Under the pieces are notes generated by a model. That model had not been told where the DNA came from and ran no database searches. It saw only the letters and a program-made list of their open reading frames with translations. From Bacteroidales bacterium (GTDB taxonomy: Bacteria > Bacteroidota > Bacteroidia > Bacteroidales > UBA932), in NCBI GenBank assembly GCA_028704975.1, contig JAQWEK010000003.1:1-46399 (forward strand): a DNA stretch of 46,399 bases. The letters run 5' to 3'. Numbering within the stretch: the first letter of the stretch is position 1; every line of letters begins with the position of its first letter. The position numbers and the translations under genes were made by a program. Below, piece by piece: positions 1-7,573 of this stretch.

Positions 1-1
1 G

Positions 2-1321
2 GCAGCCATAATTCTCTGGGTTACAGAGCCTATCCCCAATTATCTTACTTCACTTCTTGTGATTTTGGGCATAGTCCTTACCCACGTTACTACGGATAAG
101 GTTGCATACGCTCAGTTGGGGCATCCTGTTATGTGGCTGAATATCTTGTCTTTTGTGCTGGCAAGCATGCTTGTTAAGACGCAAGTGGCAAAACGGCTTG
201 CACTCTGGCTTGTTGTAAAATTTGGAAAAAGCACAACAATGCTTGTTGTCTGTTTTCTTGTATTAAACCTGGTACTTTCTACAATCATCACTGCCACAAC
301 GGCTAAGGCGGCTATCCTTCTTCCCGTGTTTATGGTGATCTGTGCAATTTACGGAGATACGGGAGGAGATAAGCGGACAAATTTTGGCCGCAATATGGTG
401 CTGCAGAATTTATTTCAGAATAATGTCAGCGCCTCCGGATTTCTTACCGGATCCGGAGCAAACCTACTTGCCGCCTCTTTGATTGCGGGGGCAATGGGAA
501 TGGATATGTTTAGTTATACAGAGTGGTTTACTGCAGCTTTTCCGCTGGCAATTATCCTGTTAATTCTTGGTCTTCTGATAGGTACAAATATTATATTTCC
601 TATTAAGCCGGAAGATAGAAAACCAAAAATCCCCGGGGGCATGGCTTATTTGAAAGCTCAACTGGACGCAATGGGCAAAATGAGTTTTCAGGAGTACAAA
701 GCCATCGGGATATTTGTAATTGTTATTTTGCTGTGGACCACTGGTAAACAGACACATATAAGCGAGACTGCTGTTGCTTTCATTGGCGCGTTGGTTGCTC
801 TGATGCCCGGGATTGGAATTGTAAAATGGAATGAGGTTGATATTCCGTGGCACCTGATGCTGTTCTCCGCAGGCGCATATACTTTGGGTGCCGGACTGGA
901 TGCAACGGGCTTGCCTGTCACAATGGTGGACGCTTCATTTGATGCAATGGGAATTACGGCGCATACGCCGTTCTGGGCTATATACATGATAATGACCGGA
1001 ATAATGCTGTTCAGCGCTTTGATATTTGAATCAAAGACAATGAGGGCTCTTATTTTTATCCCGATAGCTATTGGCGTGGCTCAAAAATTCGGGTATCCTA
1101 TCATGAGCCTTGCATTCCCCGTAGCGCTGCTGATAGAGCATGTATATGTGCTGCCGTTCAATTCAAAACCGGCTGCACTTCTTTACACCACAAACCATTA
1201 CAGTTGGGGGGATACCTTCAAGTTTGGAATGACCATGATGATAGTTTCCTGGATGATGATTATTGTTTGGGGCGATACCATGCTCCGCTGGCTCGGCTAC
1301 ACTAACGGTGTGTTTTTCTAG
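2..1321 (+). CDS. DASS/SLC13-type sodium:anion (dicarboxylate) symporter, 5' truncated by window edge
   Basis: Frame is open to base 2 (AAIILWVTEPIPNYLTSLLV...); polytopic membrane protein with the DASS-like WVTEPIP motif and C-terminal LPFNSKPAALLYTTNHYSWGD; the listed start at 59 is an internal GTG. Confidence 0.8.
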   Translation, partial: AAIILWVTEPIPNYLTSLLVILGIVLTHVTTDKVAYAQLGHPVMWLNILSFVLASMLVKTQVAKRLALWLVVKFGKSTTMLVVCFLVLNLVLSTIITATTAKAAILLPVFMVICAIYGDTGGDKRTNFGRNMVLQNLFQNNVSASGFLTGSGANLLAASLIAGAMGMDMFSYTEWFTAAFPLAIILLILGLLIGTNIIFPIKPEDRKPKIPGGMAYLKAQLDAMGKMSFQEYKAIGIFVIVILLWTTGKQTHISETAVAFIGALVALMPGIGIVKWNEVDIPWHLMLFSAGAYTLGAGLDATGLPVTMVDASFDAMGITAHTPFWAIYMIMTGIMLFSALIFESKTMRALIFIPIAIGVAQKFGYPIMSLAFPVALLIEHVYVLPFNSKPAALLYTTNHYSWGDTFKFGMTMMIVSWMMIIVWGDTMLRWLGYTNGVFF

Positions 1322-1615
1322 GATTTTTTAGTTCTAAGATTTTTTCTTGCAAGAATTTTTAGATCTTCTTTTTAATGGCCGAGGTGGTATGGACTTAAGT
1401 TGTTTATTTACAGGTAATTGCACAGATGTGGAGGTTTGAATTTAAGCACCCCTGTTTATGTAACACGCTGTATGTTAGTAATATATCATATCACCACCTG
1501 TGACTCAAGCGGAGCGGCTGAAAGCCGCGTAGCCATACCGAATGTACTCATGGCTGCAGGTCCGCAACTGTAGGGAGCGTGCCTTTCCGCGGCGGTAGCC
1601 ATGTAGAACCACAAG

Positions 1616-1642
1616 GCAATGCGCTGCTTTGTAGCGCATTGC
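1616..1642. repeat. Perfect 10-bp stem / 7-nt loop inverted repeat
   Basis: gcaatgcgct-gctttgt-agcgcattgc read directly. Confidence 0.8.
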
Positions 1643-1672
1643 TTCACAGCATGCAACGCGGGCTGTGCTTGG

Positions 1673-1800
1673 CGGATTGCGCTACATGTGAACGCAAAGC
1701 GGTACATGCAATTTTAACGGATTGCGCTACATGTGAACGCAAAGCGGTACATGCAATTTTAGCGGAACGCCCTGCATGTGAACGCAGCTAGCACGCAAAG
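1673..1800. repeat. 45-bp tandem repeat: two near-identical copies (1673-1717, 1718-1762) plus a degenerate partial third
   Basis: cggattgcgctacatgtgaacgcaaagcggtacatgcaatttta(a/g) twice, then cggaacgccctgcatgtgaacgcagctagcacgcaaagc. Confidence 0.9.
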
Positions 1801-1908
1801 CATCTTTGTAACTGTCTGATCTGGGGTACTCCGGGGTAATGTTGACAATCAGGTAGTTGCAAAACATTTCTGATTTAAAATTGAGATCTTTTGTAATGTG
1901 TTAATACA

Positions 1909-2473
1909 TAGCGTCCCCCAGAGGTACACTTTTTGTCCACACGACCCCATTCCCTGAAGTATCCGGATGTGAATTTCGTACCATTGTCCACTCTGATATT
2001 CTGCGGTTTGCCATGAATATATATTACTTTTTCAAGAATCCTTGTTACACGCTTTGAAGGCATGGACAATGACGTTTCCTGTCCTATGGCCTCCCTATTA
2101 TAATCGTCCATTATAATCGCCTATTATATTAGGCACCCTAAAGTTTCTGTTGCTTGTTAGTGTGTCGGTTACAAAATCCATGGGCCATGTTATATTTGGC
2201 TCCATAGGTGCTGATAGAGGCTGTTTTATGCGCACGGGAAGACGCTTCTTAAGCCTTACCCTCTTGTTAAAATGTATCTGTCTGTACACCCTTTACACCT
2301 TCTTGTGATTCCATGTGTGACCGGCTTTCCTTATCTTGGCGTATATATTCCAAAAACCATCATCAAATGTGGCCGTCGCCCTTATGCACTCTATCACCTC
2401 GCTGTCATCTCGCTTGTGAACATAATAGAAATTTGCCTTGTTATTATTCTCAAATCGTCTGTCGAGATTATAA
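1909..2473 (-). pseudogene. IS3-family transposase OrfB remnant (frameshift/stop and internal deletions)
   Basis: Conceptual peptides FENNNKANFYYVHKRDDSEVIECIRA / FWNIYAKIRKAGHTWNHKKV*RVYRQIHFNKRVRLKKRLPVRIKQPLSAPMEPNITWPMDFVTDTL / MDDYNREAIGQETSLSMPSKRVTRILEKVIYIHGKPQNIRVDNGTKFTSGYFREWG are typical of an IS3 integrase core, with an in-frame stop, a frame change and loss of the third catalytic region. Confidence 0.85.
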
Positions 2474-2474
2474 A

Positions 2475-2945
2475 TTACTTGAAATCAAAAACATTCAAGC
2501 CGATTTTAGCGTCTTTCACGCGGGGAAGAGTTAGAGAGTAGTTGGTGACAATAAATTCTCCGGCGCCGTTGAGTGTTGCTTTTAGCAGGTGTCCGGCAAG
2601 GGCGGTGTAGTCTTCTCGGCCGAATATTGCGTGAAGGTGCAGATAGACATTGCCTTCCATGAGGGATATGTTGCCGGTGAGATTGGCAAGTTCCATCTGC
2701 TCGTCAAAAGTTTTGTCAACGTATTGTTTTGTGGAGGGGTTGAAGAAGCGGAGGGTGGCACTTTTAACTGCCCCTATTCCGGTGATTTGCCCGCCCTTAA
2801 TTTTTTTGTCTTTGCAAAATAGTGTTAAGGTGTTTATAATCTCTTCATGATTTTTGATGCTGACTGCATATTTTTTAGTCTCATACATTCCGTATAGGTA
2901 GAAAGGTGCGAGATTTTTGCAGGTGTATGGTTTGTCCGTTAACAT
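2475..2945 (-). CDS. PPC/DUF296-domain protein (putative DNA-binding)
   Basis: GGQITGIGAVKSATLRFF ... GNVYLHLHAIFGREDYTALAGHLLKATLNGAGEFIV; start may be the internal Met at 2888. Confidence 0.8.
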   Translation of the reverse strand: MLTDKPYTCKNLAPFYLYGMYETKKYAVSIKNHEEIINTLTLFCKDKKIKGGQITGIGAVKSATLRFFNPSTKQYVDKTFDEQMELANLTGNISLMEGNVYLHLHAIFGREDYTALAGHLLKATLNGAGEFIVTNYSLTLPRVKDAKIGLNVFDFK

Positions 2946-3081
2946 TGTGTGGGAGTATTAATATGTTGTTGTAAATATAATAATATTTGCCAATAACGGA
3001 AGACGTCTTTGATTGTGTTTGGGTGCAAACTGTTTTCCAAAATCCGGCCCGCAGTGATTTTTTTTATAAATTTGCGCCCTT

Positions 3082-4302
3082 ATGGAAATCACAGATAATC
3101 TAAAAAGGGCATACGGGCATGATGTAAAAATGAGGGCAATTGATGCGCAGCGTAAGGCGGCGGAAATTGCATACGGGCCTGTTACCTTTGAAGTTGCACA
3201 CATTATGTTAAAGCGCGGAATCTTTGAGATGCTATCAAAAGCTTCAGGCGGTGCGGCAATGTCTGATAGCAACTCTGCAAAAGGCCTTACATTAAACGAA
3301 ATATGCGCACAGACAGGATCCAGCAGATATGCCGTAAAGGTGCTGATGGAATCTGCGCTAACAACGGGTACGGTCTATCGGGATAATAAAAAATATTTTC
3401 TCTCTAAGATTGGTTGGTTTTTGCTGAATGAGGAGCGCAACAGGATTGATATTGCATTTAATCATGATGTGAATTATCAAGGCTGGTTTAATTTGGAGAC
3501 AGCGCTGGAGGAGGAAAAGCCGGCCGGTTTAAAGCATTTTGGGAGCTGGCCTACAATTTATGAGGGGCTTTCCAAGCTCCCGACAAATGTTCAAAAGAGT
3601 TGGTTTGATTTTGACCATTATTATTCTGATAATTCTTTTGATGAGGCGCTTAATATAATTTTTGAGGGGGGCGCAAATGCCGACTGCAAAAAGACTTCAG
3701 TTAAAAAACTTTTGGATGTTGGCGGCAACACCGGACTTTTTGCGCTGCAGTGTGTGAAGAAGAATCCTTCTGTTAATGTGACAATTGTGGATCTCCCGCA
3801 GCAGCTGGAGATGATGAAGAAAAACGTGAAGGCGGTTTGTGAAAAAGAGAACATAAACAGACATAAGGTTGTGAGCGAGGGGGGAACTTGCGAGTGCAAA
3901 CCCGTAGATTGGGAAAAAAGAATCAGCGGCTTTGGCGGCAATCTTTTGGACGCATCGTTTAAACTTCCTACAGGTTATGACGTTATATGGATGAGCCAGT
4001 TTCTGGATTGCTTTTCTGAGGAGCAGGTAATTTCCATTCTTAAGCGTGCCGCCGCTGCAATGAGCGAGAAAACAAGACTTTACATAATGGAAACTATTTG
4101 GGACAGACAGCAGTTTGAGACAACAGCCTTTTGTCTGACGCAGATAAGTCTCTATTTTACGGCGCTTGCCAACGGCAACAGCAAGATGTTCAACGCAGAG
4201 GATTTAACTCATCTTATTGAAAGTGCAGGACTTAAAATTGAGAGAGTGGTGGACGGCATCGGACCCGGAAAACATTCCATTGTGATTTGTAAAAAGATAT
4301 AA
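3082..4302 (+). CDS. Class I SAM-dependent methyltransferase (O-methyltransferase-like, N-terminal winged-helix/dimerisation region)
   Basis: LLDVGGNTGLFALQCVKKNPSVNVTIVDLPQQLEMM SAM-binding motif; N-terminal IFEMLSKA...LTLNEICAQTGSSRYAVKVLMESAL. Confidence 0.85.
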   Translation: MEITDNLKRAYGHDVKMRAIDAQRKAAEIAYGPVTFEVAHIMLKRGIFEMLSKASGGAAMSDSNSAKGLTLNEICAQTGSSRYAVKVLMESALTTGTVYRDNKKYFLSKIGWFLLNEERNRIDIAFNHDVNYQGWFNLETALEEEKPAGLKHFGSWPTIYEGLSKLPTNVQKSWFDFDHYYSDNSFDEALNIIFEGGANADCKKTSVKKLLDVGGNTGLFALQCVKKNPSVNVTIVDLPQQLEMMKKNVKAVCEKENINRHKVVSEGGTCECKPVDWEKRISGFGGNLLDASFKLPTGYDVIWMSQFLDCFSEEQVISILKRAAAAMSEKTRLYIMETIWDRQQFETTAFCLTQISLYFTALANGNSKMFNAEDLTHLIESAGLKIERVVDGIGPGKHSIVICKKI

Positions 4303-4487
4303 ATGCGGATTGGTCTATAAAATCCGCCGATTCGTATCCGTTTTGTTAGAAAATACAATTAAAAAAGTGCACAGAGCAACTTTGGCAAAGGCTTTGCTAT
4401 GGATATTAGCGAAGTTTTAGCTGAATCCCTTAGGTAAGGACCGGCATCAAATAAAATTTCATGGGTTTAATAAGTTGTTTTGTTTTG

Positions 4488-4519
4488 AAAAAGCCGTCAC
4501 GTAAAACTGGCGGCTTTTT
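4488..4519. terminator. Bidirectional rho-independent terminator between convergent genes
   Basis: aaaaagccgtca-cgtaaaac-tggcggcttttt (one G-T wobble) with A/T tracts on both sides. Confidence 0.85.
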
Positions 4520-4525
4520 CTATAT

Positions 4526-5761
4526 TTATGAAATAGTGAGCTTTTCGCCTTCAGATTTGGCAATGATGACGGCCCCGCAAGCATCTCCAAATGAGTTGAC
4601 TGCAGTACGCGGCATATCACAAAGTTGATCTATCGCCAGCACAAGACCCATGGCTTCCAGCGGAAGTCCCGCAACGCTAAGAGCTATTGATAACATTACA
4701 AATCCGGCCATCGGAATTCCGGCGGCGCCAATTGCAGAGAGCAGTACGGTTCCTATGATGATAATCTGCTGGGCTATGCTTAAATCAACCCCGTATACCT
4801 GCGCAATAAACAATACGGTAACGCCTTCATATAGAGCAGTTCCGTTCATGTTAACCGTTGCTCCAAGCGGCAGCACAAAACTTGCAATTTTCTTTGATAC
4901 TCCGCATTTTTCTTGTGTGTCTCTCAGAGAAATAGGGAGCGCCGCACCTGATGAGCACGTTGTAAATGCGGTAAGTATTGCGGTTGACATTTTGTTCATG
5001 TGTTTCCATGGATTCTCTCTTCCGAGTCCGTAAACCATCCCCGGCAGCACTCCAAAGAACTGAATCAGAAGGCCCGCCCATACTATTATCAGGTAGAATC
5101 CAAGGCTGCCTATCATTGCAAATAACTTTCCGGAATCTCCTCCTTGTTTGGCAACCATATTTGAGACAATTGCAAAAACTCCGTAAGGGGCAAGTTTGAT
5201 TATAAAAAGCGTAATCTTCATAATTACGTCATTTACAGCATTGCACAAGTCTACAAGAGTAGTGCGTGTTTTGTCATTGCAGCGCGTGATGAAGAATCCG
5301 AAAATGATGGCAAAGAAAATAATCGGCAGCAAATTGCCTGCGGCAATATCTGCAAAAATATTCTCCGGTATGATGTGAATTACTTGGTCATAAAGAGTGG
5401 TTGTCGGTTTCCCAACTCCGCTTAAATCCGCTGTCGGGAGCTGAAGATTTGCCCCGACTCCGGGCTTGAAGAAATTGACCAGCAGCAGTCCTACGATAAT
5501 GGCCATCACCGTAGTACAAACATAGTAAAGCAAAGTTTTTCCCGCAATTCTCCCAAGGTCTGCAGAAGATTGAATACTTGCAACTCCAACAACAAGAGAG
5601 GTAAAAACCATTGGGATAATTATCATTTTTAGGGCGCGCAGAAAGATATCTCCGGCCCATTGAACATAGCGCGCGTAATCATAAAGGAAGTATCCAAAAA
5701 GACATCCAAGTACCAGTCCTATAAGTATTTGCCAAGGCAAAGCTAATTTAAAATGCTTCAT
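4526..5761 (-). CDS. Dicarboxylate/amino acid:cation symporter (DAACS family)
   Basis: LALPWQILIGLVLGCLFGYF, FTTCSSGAALPISLRDTQEKCGVSKKIASFVLPLGATVNMNGTALYEGV, DQLCDMPRTAVNSFGDACGAVIIAK. Confidence 0.93.
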   Translation of the reverse strand: MKHFKLALPWQILIGLVLGCLFGYFLYDYARYVQWAGDIFLRALKMIIIPMVFTSLVVGVASIQSSADLGRIAGKTLLYYVCTTVMAIIVGLLLVNFFKPGVGANLQLPTADLSGVGKPTTTLYDQVIHIIPENIFADIAAGNLLPIIFFAIIFGFFITRCNDKTRTTLVDLCNAVNDVIMKITLFIIKLAPYGVFAIVSNMVAKQGGDSGKLFAMIGSLGFYLIIVWAGLLIQFFGVLPGMVYGLGRENPWKHMNKMSTAILTAFTTCSSGAALPISLRDTQEKCGVSKKIASFVLPLGATVNMNGTALYEGVTVLFIAQVYGVDLSIAQQIIIIGTVLLSAIGAAGIPMAGFVMLSIALSVAGLPLEAMGLVLAIDQLCDMPRTAVNSFGDACGAVIIAKSEGEKLTIS

Positions 5762-5774
5762 AAGAATCGTTTTA

Positions 5775-6476
5775 CTATTTGCGATAAAGCTCTCTTATAC
5801 AGCCATCTGCGAGGGCCCATAAACAAGAGATGAATTTTTCTGCAGGCAGTCCGGTTGCTGCATAAGCAATAGGAATTTCCGTGCACGCCCCTACGATGGG
5901 AACATCTTTCTCCGCCCACAATGCCTCAACTATGGGTCTGAATTTTTCTCCCGCCTCACGTACCCGGCCGGCTTTTACCATATCCGTAACATTGTGAATC
6001 TCAATCTGTACCGGATATTCGGCAATATTGAATTTATATCCGCATGCTGCTGCGTGTTTTTGATAAAGACCTGTTTTCATGGTTCCCAAAGTTGCAGTAA
6101 GCCAGGCTCCCTCAGGGCAAATTTTGCGTGCCGCGCCAATAGTTTCATCAATAATATGAACAACTGGTCCGGTGAATTTTCCCTGCTCGCGGAACTCGTC
6201 AATGAAAAAATGTGCGGTATTGCATGTGCAGCAAATCAAATCTGCACCCCACTTTGTAAGTGTCTGTAAACCATCCAATAAATACGGTCTTGGGTCCGGG
6301 CCTTTGCCCAAGAGATATGTGGTTCTGTCGGGAGTAATAGTATTTTCATATACTATCATCCTTGGATGTTCCTGGTCTGTGGATGCCGGAACCTTTTGCG
6401 CAAGGACTTTTAAAAAGTCGGCTGTTGCAGCGGGTCCCATTCCCCCAAGAACTCCTAATGTTTTATCTGTATGCAT
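5775..6476 (-). CDS. Aspartate/glutamate racemase family protein
   Basis: LGVLGGMGPAATADF; two conserved Cys contexts CCTCNTAHFF and VGACTEIPI. Confidence 0.92.
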   Translation of the reverse strand: MHTDKTLGVLGGMGPAATADFLKVLAQKVPASTDQEHPRMIVYENTITPDRTTYLLGKGPDPRPYLLDGLQTLTKWGADLICCTCNTAHFFIDEFREQGKFTGPVVHIIDETIGAARKICPEGAWLTATLGTMKTGLYQKHAAACGYKFNIAEYPVQIEIHNVTDMVKAGRVREAGEKFRPIVEALWAEKDVPIVGACTEIPIAYAATGLPAEKFISCLWALADGCIRELYRK

Positions 6477-6522
6477 AATGTCTGCAAATGTAACTAATAA
6501 ATTACATTAATTTTAAAAAGAG

Positions 6523-6530
6523 TATCTTTG
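6523..6530 (+). promoter_or_regulatory. Bacteroidota -7 box (TATCTTTG) directly upstream of the EamA gene
   Basis: agTATCTTTGccgccgtttATG. Confidence 0.65.
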
Positions 6531-6539
6531 CCGCCGTTT

Positions 6540-7469
6540 ATGAAAAAGTTCAAGGGTTTACTTCTGGCAATGCTTGCCTCCGCAACGTTCGGGTTCATTC
6601 CATTATTTTCTATTCCATTGTTAAACAGCGGTATAGCATTGGATTCCGTATGTTTTTACCGTTTCCTGTTTGCGACATTTTTCATGTGGATTATTTGCAA
6701 GGTAAAGCATGTTAGTCTTAAAATGAACTGGAAAGAAACATATACAATGTTTCTTCTTTCTATTTTTTATGCAGCTACAAGTATTTTCCTTACAGCATCT
6801 TACAAGTATATGGCAAGCGGAACCGCAACCACAATTCACTTCTTTTATCCAGTTGTAGTTGCCGGCGTGATGATGTTGTTCTTTCATGAGAAATTTTCAT
6901 GGGGCAAGGCAATAGCCATTATATCAGGAGTTTTTGGCGTTTTCTTTTTGAGCGGCGGCTTCAGCGGCCGGCATGTTTCAATCATTGGATTCCTGCTTGT
7001 CCTTGTTACAATCATCACATATCCAACTTATATAGTTGGTGTTAACAATTCACCCGTGATTATGAAAATGAACGGAATGAAGATGACATTTTATGTTTTG
7101 TTCTTCTCCGCATTTTTATTTTTCTGCAACGTCCTTATAAAAGACGGCGGTCACTTTACTCCTCTTGCAACCGGCGGTCAGTGGGCAAACGCACTGGCTC
7201 TCTCCATTATCCCAACGCTTGTGAGCGATTTTGCTTTAATCTATGCGGTGCAGATGGTGGGCTCAACGGTAACTGCAATTCTCGGCTGCATGGAGCCTTT
7301 GGTTGCAGTTATAAATGGTCTGATATTTTTCTCTGAAAAATTTTCTTACTCGGAAGGCATTGGAATGACGCTTGTCTTTACTGCGGTTTTCATTATTATT
7401 CTTAACCAAAAGCCAAAAGAGCGGCAATCTGATAAAGAAGCTATTGTGTCTGAACAGCACGGCAATTAG
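6540..7469 (+). CDS. DMT-superfamily (EamA-type) transporter
   Basis: MKKFKGLLLAMLASATFGFIPLFSIPL..., ten hydrophobic segments with duplicated EamA layout; start set at 6540 rather than 6528. Confidence 0.85.
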   Translation: MKKFKGLLLAMLASATFGFIPLFSIPLLNSGIALDSVCFYRFLFATFFMWIICKVKHVSLKMNWKETYTMFLLSIFYAATSIFLTASYKYMASGTATTIHFFYPVVVAGVMMLFFHEKFSWGKAIAIISGVFGVFFLSGGFSGRHVSIIGFLLVLVTIITYPTYIVGVNNSPVIMKMNGMKMTFYVLFFSAFLFFCNVLIKDGGHFTPLATGGQWANALALSIIPTLVSDFALIYAVQMVGSTVTAILGCMEPLVAVINGLIFFSEKFSYSEGIGMTLVFTAVFIIILNQKPKERQSDKEAIVSEQHGN

Positions 7470-7506
7470 CCCCTCCGCAAATAGTGAATTTATTTAACTC
7501 TTAACA

Positions 7507-7527
7507 GTTGCATAACATTTATGCAAC
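7507..7527. promoter_or_regulatory. Perfect 9-3-9 inverted repeat upstream of the PiT gene (operator-like or hairpin)
   Basis: GTTGCATAA-CAT-TTATGCAAC. Confidence 0.6.
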
Positions 7528-7573
7528 AATTGCTGCATATTTTCGCCCTATTAATTAACAGAGGAGAAAATAT

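Noticed and set aside
1579-1791. 70-aa ORF with 15-aa repeats (DCATCERKAVHAIL) containing CxxC motifs
   Set aside because: The repeat is a 45-bp DNA tandem whose length happens to be a multiple of three; no RBS, no recognisable family, and the surrounding DNA is hairpin-rich and non-coding in character.
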